The position numbers and the translations under genes are program-made. Below, piece after piece: positions 6,375 through 13,911 of a stretch of DNA of 13,911 nt. Where the stretch lies: assembly GCA_021647765.1 (NCBI GenBank), contig JAKIUD010000077.1:1-13911 (forward strand). The letters run 5' to 3'. Numbering within the stretch: position 1 is the stretch's first letter; the number at the start of each line of letters is the position of its first letter. This DNA is from Desulfuromusa sp. GTDB lineage: Bacteria > Desulfobacterota > Desulfuromonadia > Desulfuromonadales > Geopsychrobacteraceae. The notes below the pieces were generated by a model, which was not told where the DNA came from, ran no database searches, and worked only from the letters and a program-made list of their open reading frames with translations.

Positions 6375-9300
6375 TTATGCTGTTAATAAACCTTCCAGGG
6401 AACGCAATAGCACCGTAAAGGGGTGAAAATTACGTGGAACTTCACTGACCAAAGATCGTTGTAATCCCTCAAATGTGCGCATTTTTTGCCGCCGTTTAGA
6501 GAAAAAGTTTTGCGGCATGGCGACTGATTCCAATGCAACCTGTTGAACAATCCTGATATTAACCGAATGCAGGGAACTGATCAGAGATTCACGGGCACGA
6601 CGATCCCAACTATCCAAGACCGGGACTTCTTCCAGAACTGCGTAGATAGCGGTACTGTTTATCTTTTCATCAACAAGAACCTTAATCCGTGCCAGTTGTT
6701 CCAGATCCTGTCCTGAGGATTCTACCATACAGATCAAAGGTAAGAAGTCAGTCAATAAATCGAGAGCGGCATACATGTGGGCTATTTCTTCACTCAGCCC
6801 GTCCTGCTGGAGCTGGGTCTGCAATTGCTCACATTCCTGCCATAAATCAGCAGGAAGGACTTTCGGTAACAGTTCTGCATATTGTTTCAATTGCAGACTG
6901 ATCCGCTCCAGATCCTGTTCCGAAGATGGAATTTCCATACTGTTACTCAAGGCATATGAACAGAAAAAACTGAGCAAGTTTTCAAGTTTCAGTAACAATT
7001 CATACTGTCGGTCAGCAGAAACTTTATTATCCAGAGCAAAAACAGCCTGGCGGAGCTTATGACCGCTGAGCAGATTATCAAAAATCAGGTAAGCATTTGC
7101 AACATCGACCTGAGTACGACCCGTCATACGACTGATGGTTTGGAGAAAAGTGCTTCCCGCCTGATCAATAACCCGATTCGTTAATATAGTTGCAGTAATT
7201 TCCTTCGCTAAAGGGTGACGCGGCAACGAATCACGGTAGCGCTCGATCACTTGTTGTGGAAAATAATCAAACAGTAACTGAGACACAACTTTATTTTGGG
7301 GTAACCTGGAGTCGAGGAGAGCTTTAAACAGGAACATTTTACTATAAGCAAGTAATATAGAAAGTTCCGGACGCACCAGACGGTTTGGTTGTCGTGCAGA
7401 AACCTCTTTGCGGCTGGGCAAAAATTCCCCACGCCGATCGAGAAGTCCGGAACGACCCAACCGATCAATCAGATCCAGATAAGGTTCAACATCCTCTTCA
7501 CAACGTATGGCGTCGAGAGAGAGCGACAAGGTCTGGGTATAGTTATTAGAAAGAACATCCTTACAAACGGTCTCTTCCATTTCACCCAACAATGAATAGC
7601 CATCTTCAAGATTTTTGATATGACCCTCATGGCGCAACAACCGAAGGAGAATCTTTAAGTTGACTTCATGGTCAGATGTATCAACACCAGCTGAATTATC
7701 GATGGCATCGGTGTTGACCCGACCGCCATTTATGGCGTATTCAATCCGCCCTAACTGGGTTAATCCCAGGTTTCCACCTTCACCGACAACTTTGGCATGC
7801 AACTCATCACCATTAATACGGACAGCATCGTTCGCCCGGTCACCCGCATCCTCATTATTCTGCGTCGACGCTTTTACATAAGTTCCGATACCACCATTCC
7901 AGAGCAGATCAACCTGTGAGGCCAACAACAATTTGATCAACCCGGGGACATCAATACTCCCCTGCCGCACCCCCAGCCAGTCGGCAACCTGTGCCGACAA
8001 TGGAATTTCTTTCAGTTGACGCGAAAAAACCCCACCACCCGCAGAAATCAGCACAGGGTTATAATCTTCCCAGCTGGATCGGGGCAGATTAAAAAGCCTC
8101 TTGCGTTCTGCGTAAGACGCCTCAAGATCGGGATTGGGATCAAGGAAGATATGCCGATGATCAAATGCCGCCAACAACTTGGTTTGGCGTGATAACATCA
8201 TCCCATTGCCAAACACATCGCCACTCATATCGCCAATACCGACAACGGTGAAAGGCTTGGTCTGAATGTCGTGCCCGATTTCCCGGAATGACCGCTTAAC
8301 GCTCTCCCACGCCCCACGCGCGGTAATTCCAAGAGCTTTATGATCAAAGCCATGAGAACCACCACTGGCGAAAGCATCGCCTAACCAGAAGCCGTAAGAT
8401 TCGCTGACAGCATTTGCAGCATCAGGCAAATGAGCCGTCCCTTTATCGGCAGCAACAACCAGGTAGGGATCATAGTCATCGTAGGTGATAATTCCTTCCG
8501 GTTGAACAATCTCATCACCAACCCGATTATCGGTCAGGTCAAGCAAGCCCCGCATTAATGTCTGATAGGCATCCTTAACAATTTCCCCCATTTTTTCCCG
8601 GTCAGGGCTCACCTGCTTGGTCACAAAACCACCTTTGGAACCCTCTGGTACAATCACTGCATTTTTAGTCATTTGCGCCTTGACCAAACCAAGGATTTCG
8701 GTTCTGAAATCATCAGGACGATCTGACCAGCGGATACCACCACGAGCAACCTTGCCACCACGCAGATGGAGACCTTCCATCTTTGCCGAATGGACATACA
8801 CCTCATAAAGCGGTCTTGGTGATGGCATATCAATAACACCAAGGGTGTTAACTTTAAAGGAGAAGAAATAATCATCCAGCTGATAACGAAGGAAGAAATT
8901 AGTCCTGATGGTTGAATCAATTAAGTTGAATAAAGTTCGCAGAATTTTATCTTCGTTAGGGTCACTGACCACCTCGAGAGCGGTGACCAGTTCCTGCCGA
9001 ATCGGCGACAGAACCTCAAGCTCACGCGTCATCGGATCTGCCAACTTTTCAGCTGGCTTGAAACGTCCTTCAAAATATCGATAGAGAAGGTGAGCAACCT
9101 TGGCATTGTTGATCAATGCATCAGCAACACGTTTTTTGGTAAAAGGGCTCCCCAACTGAAAATAGTAGCTTCGATAGCCACGGAAAACATCTATTTCGCG
9201 CCAGGAAAGACCGGTCAATAATTGCAAGCGGTGCAGATAGTCATTTTCGACTTCATTGTTCTGCAACGCTCGAAGGGTCTCCAGTAACAGAGGCTTGATC

Positions 9301-11141
9301 TGTTTAAACGGTAGACTGTTGGTAGCATTGGGCTTAATCGCAAAACTTTTGATAAAAACCTGTTCTGAGTCGACCTCAAGATCGGAATCAATTTCGTGTA
9401 ACACACAAAGATCCAGATTCTGCAAAAAAGGCATCAAGTCATTCAGATAACTACGGCCGAAACTGTAATACTGCAGACGATAATAATCATCCTCTTCATG
9501 AAATGGACCCCAAAGATCAAATGAATCCTGTTTGTTCTGCAATAATTTTTCTATGTTTCTTACGTCCCGAACCGCAAAACGTGGGTGTGTTCGAGCGCGG
9601 TAATCTTTATTAAACGCCTTGCTGTAACGCTCCCAAGTTGAGAAAGTATCCCCGGAAAAGTTTTTTTCAAGCAATGCCCTGAATTTCAATTTCCAGGGCA
9701 TTGTAACGCGGGTTAAACCTTGTTCCAATTGAACCAGATCAATCTTCACCTCTTTTTTCTGCAATTGCATATTGACATGCAAACTCAGGTAATCCGAAGC
9801 AAGGTGAATCAAGCGCGATTCAACAGTAACCGCCTTAAAATAACGTCTTAAATAAATTTCCATCCGCTCAATATGTTCTGGCAGATAGTAATCATTCGGC
9901 ATAATCAGCAACAGGGTCAAAGCGGCTTCAGCTGCACTTGGAGCAACAACAACCTTGACTCCTGCCTGACGGTGCATCTGGGTGAACGATCGGATCATCC
10001 GGCGTAATTCAATGTCACCCATGAGGAATAATTCAATTTTGGGGAAACTGTTAATGATCTGGATGATTTTACGATGATTATGGCTGTCATGCGGGATTCT
10101 CAGTTCCTTCTGAGCCCGCTCAATCCGCTGCCTTAACGCCGGGATTGTCATAGTGTTTTCGTCGATACTCTTTTGCGTGTAGAATCCCCAGAAACAATGT
10201 TCTCGATACTGCCCGGTGGCCAATTCTTCACGAAATCCAAGATAGGTCAGCCGCTCAAAACGATGCAGAGGACAACGTAATTCGGTTACTTCCAGATCAA
10301 CATTTTTTCCACGACCCATCAGTGAAAAAACTTTTTCCGGAGTTAACGTGACGGGTTGAGGATTCTTATAAAAAGGCCGGTCATAGAACAGGTTTAAACC
10401 TAATGATGAGGCTGTTTCTTCATGAAAGGTGGTTGCATCAGCCTCTTTGTCATAAGTGTAACTACGAGTTGCCACAGGAATAAAGTTTTCCTGCTGCAAC
10501 CAATCGTACATATCCCGATATTGACTCAGACCTTCTATCTCCCCAAGGTTGGCAATCTTTTGCAACATTGCCAGTCGATCCCGACTGATCTGAACAGCAG
10601 AAGAAATAATCGTTGTGATGGCGTGCTCCAAATCTTTAATCTTGTGGGCGGAAAAACGTTCCAGCTCCATCCAGACAAAGGATTCTTGCGGTAGGGAGTT
10701 CTCCCCCTCAGAAACTTTTTGCAGCACGTCTTTTTCGCGTAAAACGGAAAGAATTGGATGACAAATAACCCGGAAATTGTACGAGCAGCGATGTAGATAC
10801 TCTTGAAGTGAGAAAAATATATGGTTAGCGTCGGGCGAATTGGTAAAAAGAAAATAGTGGCCGGCAGTTTCTTGCGCCTGTAGTTTGACCTTAATTTCAT
10901 CACAACTGCGCCGGGAAAGGAATCTGCTGGCTTGAAGCAAGTCTTTTACCAGCTCAGGCAGGGAAAGTGGAGATAAATAGTTCTCCGGGATTTCCTGACG
11001 TAAAATGTTTGCTAAATCCAGACAAACAGGTAAACCTGTTGTCTGACCCTGTCGGATCAACTCTTGTTCAATTTTTTCAGGTTGAAAAAGCTGATCTCGT
11101 TCCTTTGACGTTCGACCACCACGGGTCACAGTCACTTTCAT
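6375..11141 (-). CDS. Large NAD-specific glutamate dehydrogenase (GDH180 / bacterial NAD-GDH family)
   Basis: Predicted to oxidise L-glutamate to 2-oxoglutarate and ammonium with NAD+, a catabolic reaction. The 1,588 residues fit the roughly 180-kDa bacterial NAD-GDH family. A long N-terminal region contains regulatory-type segments without obvious catalytic motifs. The catalytic core begins near residue 795 with GGKVARGGIRWSDRPDDFR and is followed by AQMTKNAVIVPEGSKGGFV (about 820-840), where the glutamate- and catalysis-linked lysines lie. The nucleotide-binding region has VVGIGDMSGDVFGNGM (about 965-980) and IFLDPNPD. GEGGNLGLTQLGRIEY and NTDAIDNSAGVDTSDHEVN lie near 1117-1155, and a helical C-terminal domain follows. 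The ATG at 11141 has an ideal AGGGAG ribosome-binding site six bases upstream. It is a single-gene unit with its own promoter and terminator. No frameshift or stop interrupts it. Confidence 0.95.
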   Translation of the reverse strand: MKVTVTRGGRTSKERDQLFQPEKIEQELIRQGQTTGLPVCLDLANILRQEIPENYLSPLSLPELVKDLLQASRFLSRRSCDEIKVKLQAQETAGHYFLFTNSPDANHIFFSLQEYLHRCSYNFRVICHPILSVLREKDVLQKVSEGENSLPQESFVWMELERFSAHKIKDLEHAITTIISSAVQISRDRLAMLQKIANLGEIEGLSQYRDMYDWLQQENFIPVATRSYTYDKEADATTFHEETASSLGLNLFYDRPFYKNPQPVTLTPEKVFSLMGRGKNVDLEVTELRCPLHRFERLTYLGFREELATGQYREHCFWGFYTQKSIDENTMTIPALRQRIERAQKELRIPHDSHNHRKIIQIINSFPKIELFLMGDIELRRMIRSFTQMHRQAGVKVVVAPSAAEAALTLLLIMPNDYYLPEHIERMEIYLRRYFKAVTVESRLIHLASDYLSLHVNMQLQKKEVKIDLVQLEQGLTRVTMPWKLKFRALLEKNFSGDTFSTWERYSKAFNKDYRARTHPRFAVRDVRNIEKLLQNKQDSFDLWGPFHEEDDYYRLQYYSFGRSYLNDLMPFLQNLDLCVLHEIDSDLEVDSEQVFIKSFAIKPNATNSLPFKQIKPLLLETLRALQNNEVENDYLHRLQLLTGLSWREIDVFRGYRSYYFQLGSPFTKKRVADALINNAKVAHLLYRYFEGRFKPAEKLADPMTRELEVLSPIRQELVTALEVVSDPNEDKILRTLFNLIDSTIRTNFFLRYQLDDYFFSFKVNTLGVIDMPSPRPLYEVYVHSAKMEGLHLRGGKVARGGIRWSDRPDDFRTEILGLVKAQMTKNAVIVPEGSKGGFVTKQVSPDREKMGEIVKDAYQTLMRGLLDLTDNRVGDEIVQPEGIITYDDYDPYLVVAADKGTAHLPDAANAVSESYGFWLGDAFASGGSHGFDHKALGITARGAWESVKRSFREIGHDIQTKPFTVVGIGDMSGDVFGNGMMLSRQTKLLAAFDHRHIFLDPNPDLEASYAERKRLFNLPRSSWEDYNPVLISAGGGVFSRQLKEIPLSAQVADWLGVRQGSIDVPGLIKLLLASQVDLLWNGGIGTYVKASTQNNEDAGDRANDAVRINGDELHAKVVGEGGNLGLTQLGRIEYAINGGRVNTDAIDNSAGVDTSDHEVNLKILLRLLRHEGHIKNLEDGYSLLGEMEETVCKDVLSNNYTQTLSLSLDAIRCEEDVEPYLDLIDRLGRSGLLDRRGEFLPSRKEVSARQPNRLVRPELSILLAYSKMFLFKALLDSRLPQNKVVSQLLFDYFPQQVIERYRDSLPRHPLAKEITATILTNRVIDQAGSTFLQTISRMTGRTQVDVANAYLIFDNLLSGHKLRQAVFALDNKVSADRQYELLLKLENLLSFFCSYALSNSMEIPSSEQDLERISLQLKQYAELLPKVLPADLWQECEQLQTQLQQDGLSEEIAHMYAALDLLTDFLPLICMVESSGQDLEQLARIKVLVDEKINSTAIYAVLEEVPVLDSWDRRARESLISSLHSVNIRIVQQVALESVAMPQNFFSKRRQKMRTFEGLQRSLVSEVPRNFHPFTVLLRSLEGLLTA

Positions 11142-11221
11142 GTTTATCTCCCTAATTCACTAAAAAGGGTAAGTTTCTTATGCTTTGCCACAAACAGAAT
11201 TATCTATGGTCGCACCAGTGA

Positions 11222-11250
11222 AGAATAAACCACCAATTGCCAGTTTTCAA
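11222..11250 (-). promoter_or_regulatory. Sigma-70-like promoter of the glutamate dehydrogenase gene
   Basis: TTGAAA (11245-11250) and TATTCT (11222-11227) are read on the minus strand with a 17-base spacer, 80 bases upstream of the ATG. The match is 5/6 and 4/6. It lies in the 139-base gap after rsmA. No terminator hairpin is visible after rsmA, so read-through from rsmA is also possible. Confidence 0.5.
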
Positions 11251-11280
11251 GCATGTTTTATAAATTTTTAATAAAAAATT

Positions 11281-12066
11281 TCAGGCGAAGAACTTGGTGA
11301 GCGCGGAAAAGTTTTGCAGTGATAATGTTTCACCACGGCAACTCGGTGAAATTTCTGCTTGTTGGAGAGCATAATCGATATCTTCAGCAGCAAATCCACT
11401 GGCCAGAAGACTATTGCGCAGGGTTTTACGCCGTTGCGTAAAAGCACCTTTAACCACTTTTTTAAATAGAACCTCATCGACCGGATCAACGCGCGGATGC
11501 TGCAGCGGCTGAAAATTGAGAACAATTGAATCAACCTTTGGAGGAGGAGAAAACGCACCTGGCTTAACCAGGGCTACTGTTCTGATATCGTACCAGAGCT
11601 GACAGAGAACCGACAGAATTCCATAATCCTTTCCACCAGGTGGCGCAACCAATCGCTCCCCCACTTCGCGTTGAAACATCAATACCAGCCGCTGAAACAA
11701 ATCACGGTGTTCAATCAGGCGAAAAACAACCTGGCTGGAAATATTGTATGGAAGATTAGCAACCATGATATAGGGGGGCTGTTTAAGGAACTCACGCCAG
11801 GGAAGTTTCAACACATCGCCGGAGTGTACAGTCAGGCGCGAATCGTTGCGCGTCTCCAGTCGTGCGATCAAATCGCGATCAATCTCCATCACCTGAACAT
11901 GAGCTGAGCGGGGTAACAATTCATCCGTTAACACCCCTAGCCCTGGACCGATTTCGACCACCCGCTGCTGTGAATCAAGCTGTGCTGCAGAGATTATTTT
12001 ATCGATGACAGAACGATCATGCAAAAAATGTTGCCCGAAGCATTTTCTTGGCCGGTGAGATATCAC
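11281..12066 (-). CDS. rsmA: 16S rRNA (adenine(1518)-N(6)/adenine(1519)-N(6))-dimethyltransferase
   Basis: Dimethylates two adjacent adenines in the 3'-terminal loop of 16S rRNA during small-subunit maturation (also called KsgA). The 261 residues match the usual length. The N-terminal RPRKCFGQHFLHD (6-17) is diagnostic. The SAM-binding motif VVEIGPGLGVLTDELL runs from 36 to 51, with the acidic EIDRDL at 61-66. Motif IV NLPYNIS (104-110) is the N6-adenine methyltransferase catalytic motif, and FSPPPKVDS (172-180) is typical of KsgA. The start is GTG at 12066 with AGGGA a few bases upstream; the next in-frame methionine is far inside the protein. Neighbours give no functional link; it precedes the dehydrogenase gene on the same strand. 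Confidence 0.96.
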   Translation of the reverse strand: MISHRPRKCFGQHFLHDRSVIDKIISAAQLDSQQRVVEIGPGLGVLTDELLPRSAHVQVMEIDRDLIARLETRNDSRLTVHSGDVLKLPWREFLKQPPYIMVANLPYNISSQVVFRLIEHRDLFQRLVLMFQREVGERLVAPPGGKDYGILSVLCQLWYDIRTVALVKPGAFSPPPKVDSIVLNFQPLQHPRVDPVDEVLFKKVVKGAFTQRRKTLRNSLLASGFAAEDIDYALQQAEISPSCRGETLSLQNFSALTKFFA

Positions 12067-12373
12067 GTTTCCCTATACCTTGATTTCTGATAGCAATAAT
12101 TCTTCAAATTATAAAAACACGACCGATCCATACAATAATCAGCCGAGCATATGCACAAATATTAAGGATCGCCTTACCTTGTTCTTATCCCCAGATTATT
12201 TACAACCTAGACTTCACTGTTTACTCGAGTTAAAGCAATAAAGCAACAACGTCTCAGTCTTCCGTACTTTCTTTGAGAGAGTCAAAATCAATAAATTAGC
12301 TTTAAAAAACAATGGATTCGGGTTAGAATGCGAGGGTTCAATCAATTTATTTAGCATTTCAGGGTATGGATTT
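12067..12373. other. Divergent intergenic region between rsmA and the small Fic-linked gene
   Basis: About 300 A+T-rich bases with no credible coding frame. The left part holds the rsmA promoter. The right part must hold the promoter of the plus-strand small gene, but no clear -35/-10 pair stands out. No tRNA, repeat array or strong hairpin was seen. Confidence 0.5.
12108..12135 (-). promoter_or_regulatory. rsmA: Candidate promoter of rsmA
   Basis: A perfect TATAAT (12108-12113, minus strand) lies 41 bases upstream of the GTG start. TTGTAT (12130-12135) sits 16 bases further upstream; only three of its six positions match the -35 consensus. Predicted by pattern. Confidence 0.45.
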
Positions 12374-12565
12374 ATGGGTAAATCACTCGCAGAAAAAAAT
12401 ATCCATCTTCAGAACGCCGATAATCGTAAGCACACTATGACCAGAAACATTGTGTCCTCCTCGGCAATTGAAGGTATCTGGCTCAAACGCGATACCCGGA
12501 CCGGTCGTTTTGTTTCAAAGGGGCAAGATGGAGTTCCTTCCAAAGTTACGTCGAATTCTGAATGA
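12374..12565 (+). CDS. Small protein with Fic-inhibitory SxxxEG motif (possible Fic antitoxin)
   Basis: A 63-residue protein, the only plus-strand gene supported in the window. It begins MGKSLAEKNIHLQNADN, then TRNIVSSSAIEGI, then KRDTRTGRFVSK, and ends in a polar tail. Residues 29-34 (SSAIEG) match (S/T)xxxE(G/N), the inhibitory helix motif by which Fic antitoxins block ATP in the Fic active site. The MGKSLAEKN start and RD.RTGRFVSK stretch recall a widespread group of small uncharacterised proteins. The ATG has AGGG nine bases upstream. It is convergent with the split fic gene, and the two overlap by 20 bases at their 3' ends. That is unlike the usual antitoxin-first same-strand order of class I Fic modules. 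A link to Fic is inferred from motif and position; the protein could be unrelated. Confidence 0.62.
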   Translation: MGKSLAEKNIHLQNADNRKHTMTRNIVSSSAIEGIWLKRDTRTGRFVSKGQDGVPSKVTSNSE

Positions 12566-13180
12566 CCGCATTGAACAACCTTTCCATCGGCTGATAATTT
12601 CTATCCAGCCCGGCACGAACTGCTAAAAAATACTCTTCTTTCCGCTCACCGGCCAATTCACTGAAATCAAGAGGTGGCAACCCCGCTTGCAGTGCCATTA
12701 ACGTTGCCAGCAAACGACCTAACCGTCCATTCCCTTCACGAAACGGGTGGATCAGCATCAATTTTCAACATGCACCTTGGCCAAAGCATGCGCTATCTCA
12801 CTTCGGCTGGAAAACTGACAAGGTGTAAAACATCGAAGTTGTTCACGTTCAAAAACAGCCATCAATTCCGCGATTGTATGTGCCATGGCAAAGGTGAAAC
12901 CGCTCTTGCTGATATTCACCTGTCGATATTGCCCTGCCCAGGGGTAAAGTGAACCGAACCATAGACGGTGCATAGCGCAGACATCCTGCACAGTAAACAC
13001 CTGATCCTCAGTAACTTCTTCAAGAAGTTGCTCGCTTGTCCGCAACAATTCAGTTGTTTCGACAATCTCCATTTCAGCCTGCGTTTTAATTCCGAGAAGA
13101 TTTTTCAGAACCGATCCATCAGAACCGGGTTCGTACTGATTTTCCGACAGGCCGGTGGTATCGTAACGAGCGGATGTCAT
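12546..13180 (-). pseudogene. fic: Fic-family AMP-transferase-like gene split by a frameshift
   Basis: Fic proteins usually transfer AMP to hydroxyl side chains of target proteins and often act as toxins. The first frame (13180-12758) starts MTSARYDTTGLSENQYEPG and includes LLGIKTQAEM, MHRLWFGSLYPWAGQYRQV and the flap-like NISKSGFTFA. It ends at ALAKVHVEN-stop. The second frame (12761-12546) continues LMLIHPFREGNGRLGRLLATLMALQAGLP and carries the complete catalytic HPFx(D/E)GNGR motif. Joining them gives about 210 residues collinear with ordinary cell-filamentation Fic proteins. The junction is GAAAATTG where GAATTG is expected, so two extra bases lie in an A-run (12762-12765). The stop of frame one overlaps an ATG (TGATG at 12756-12760), so reinitiation of the C-terminal half is conceivable. 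Otherwise this is decay or a sequencing error. AGGA precedes the ATG at 13180. The gene lies 91 bases after higA. Confidence 0.85.
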
Positions 13181-13271
13181 TATTCAGATCCTGCTGGCAA
13201 AAAGATTCGAGAATTGTGACCGCTACGAGAGAGCTGAAAGGTTAGACGTTGCCTACGGCGGATTGGTAAAC

Positions 13272-13571
13272 TCATAGCTGTTTCAGTACTGTCTTTGTGG
13301 TTAAACCGTTTCCTGGTGCTGATAGTCCCAGATTTTTTTCAAGTTCTTTCTGCTCTTTCTCATTGGCCTTGTAGATATCCCAACGCATCTGCAAGTTCAT
13401 CCAGAAATCTGCAGACGTGGTGAAAAACTTGGCCAACCGCAAAGCAGTACTGGGTGTGACACCACGCTTCTTGTTCACAAGTTCATTCACCCTCTGGTAA
13501 GGCACATGAATGGCATTCGCCAGTCCTCTCTGGGTAATTTCCAGCGGCACGAGGAACTCCTCAAGTAGCAT
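13272..13571 (-). CDS. higA: HigA-family antitoxin (HTH), with its native start out of frame
   Basis: HigA antitoxins bind operator DNA through an HTH of the XRE type and neutralise the HigB mRNA-cleaving toxin. The 99-residue frame contains MLLEEFLVPLEITQRGLANAIHVP, then YQRVNELVNKKRGVTPSTALRLAKFF, then SADFWMNLQMRWDIYKA. This is the full HTH and the family-specific W-NLQ region. Its first ATG (13571) has no ribosome-binding site. An ATG at 13614 has AGGAG six bases before it and opens MIRIPTNREPTHPG (13573-13614), exactly the missing HigA N-terminus, which then runs out of frame to a stop. The expected GGT-GAA-ATG reads GGT-A-ATG, a net loss of two bases. The remaining protein may still be made at low level by restart, or the gene may be dead. 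The higB partner is only a relic. Confidence 0.85.
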   Translation of the reverse strand: MLLEEFLVPLEITQRGLANAIHVPYQRVNELVNKKRGVTPSTALRLAKFFTTSADFWMNLQMRWDIYKANEKEQKELEKNLGLSAPGNGLTTKTVLKQL

Positions 13572-13614
13572 TACCAGGGTGCGTCGGCTCTCTGTTTGTT
13601 GGTATGCGTATCAT

Positions 13615-13691
13615 ATGGCTCTCCTAGCCACCTTTGAATCGATACCGTTAAAAATATCTTCAGTAGCTCTGTTTTAGAATGATTTGATCAT
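13615..13691 (-). pseudogene. higB: Relic of higB toxin (first ~25 codons, with an in-frame stop)
   Basis: From the ATG at 13691 the minus strand reads MIKSF, a TAA stop (13674-13676), then NRATEDIFNGIDSKVARRA. This is the typical N-terminus of RelE-superfamily HigB toxins (MIKSF..RATEDIFNGI.SK.AR). After the final alanine codon the frame enters the N-terminal region of higA and stops. About 65 codons, the whole catalytic part of HigB, are missing. The order higB-higA on one strand is the normal HigBA order. The relic was recognised from sequence pattern; length and order agree with the family. Confidence 0.72.
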
Positions 13692-13701
13692 TATGTAGCG
13701 A

Positions 13702-13720
13702 TAGCACGGATATCGTGCTA
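13702..13720. repeat. 7-bp inverted repeat upstream of the higB relic
   Basis: TAGCACG (13702-13708) and CGTGCTA (13714-13720) are perfect inverted copies around GATAT. The site lies 11 bases upstream of the higB relic's ATG, where the operator or promoter of a higBA operon would be expected. It is a candidate HigA-binding palindrome. No adjacent T-run makes it a terminator. Confidence 0.35.
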
Positions 13721-13783
13721 CGACAAGCAGGTATGATTGGATAAATACAAGGTCGCTGGGTTGCGCCCCCGCCCGGCGCCTTC

Positions 13784-13911
13784 ATTTCTTTGTACGTCCA
13801 AAGAAACGAAGCAAAGAAATACGCCCGACCTCCTTGCCCACCGTTGGCGGGTTCCCTCCATTTCACAGCTGCTTTGAGGAGTGGCAAAAACTCGGGCGTT
13901 GCCCTCAAACA
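13784..13911. repeat. Inverted-repeat-rich intergenic element running past the window end
   Basis: No gene is credible here. Perfect inverted pairs are ATTTCTTTG (13784-13792) with CAAAGAAAT (13812-13820), ACGCCCGA (13821-13828) with TCGGGCGT (13892-13899), and TTTGAGG (13873-13879) with CCTCAAA (13903-13909). The 'TTTCTTTG...AAAGAAACGAAGCAAAGAAA...CGCCCG' wording resembles dispersed intergenic repeats seen in many proteobacterial genomes. The open minus-strand frame through it is low-complexity and unlike any family. That it is multi-copy is inferred; only one copy is visible. Confidence 0.45.

Noticed and set aside
13660..13908. 82-codon minus-strand frame at the right edge
   Set aside because: Its start region is the inverted-repeat element and its end overlaps the higB relic in another frame; no family likeness.
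1..13911. CRISPR arrays, prophage structural genes, replication origin
   Set aside because: No regularly spaced repeats, Cas-like proteins, phage genes, DnaA-box clusters or iterons were seen.

Overview
The window is a bacterial chromosomal segment of moderate G+C content in which almost every gene lies on the minus strand. Several features suggest a deltaproteobacterium of the Desulfuromonas/Pelobacter type. These are a tmRNA with the predicted tag ADTDVSYALAA, a very large (about 1,590-residue) NAD-type glutamate dehydrogenase, and a pantothenate operon that uses a PLP-dependent decarboxylase (PanP type). The taxonomic call rests on family recognition from memory, not on a search.

Left edge (1-980): the first 223 bases encode the N-terminal 74 residues of an IS1634-type (IS4 group) transposase that runs off the window. 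A good promoter sits directly against its start codon. After a gene-free stretch come an intrinsic terminator and the complete tmRNA gene ssrA (549-899, minus). smpB, which encodes the tmRNA partner protein, follows at 978-1433, so the trans-translation pair is adjacent.

Centre (1520-6374): transcription runs leftward through panB, panC, a panP-like aspartate decarboxylase and an ATZ/TRZ-type amidohydrolase. The genes are separated by 6 nt or less, or overlap, so they look like one operon. PanB makes ketopantoate, PanP would supply beta-alanine, and PanC ligates pantoate to beta-alanine. The panB leader holds an intrinsic terminator only a few bases before the Shine-Dalgarno sequence, plus a competing pairing. 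This looks like transcription attenuation and is one of the more interesting regulatory signals here.

Right-centre (6375-12066): a single 4.8-kb gene for the large NAD-dependent glutamate dehydrogenase has its own promoter and terminator. It is followed to the right by rsmA (ksgA), the 16S rRNA dimethyladenosine transferase, also with a recognisable promoter.

Right edge (12374-13911): a decayed toxin-antitoxin cluster. A 63-residue plus-strand protein carries the Fic-inhibitory motif SxxxEG and is convergent with a Fic-family gene. That fic gene is split by a frameshift just before its catalytic HPFREGNGR motif. To its right lies a HigA-type antitoxin whose first 14 codons are out of frame with the rest, preceded by a 25-codon relic of higB with an in-frame stop. 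All three minus-strand toxin-antitoxin genes therefore carry lesions, whereas the housekeeping genes look intact. The last ~180 bases are rich in inverted repeats and resemble a dispersed intergenic repeat that continues past the window.
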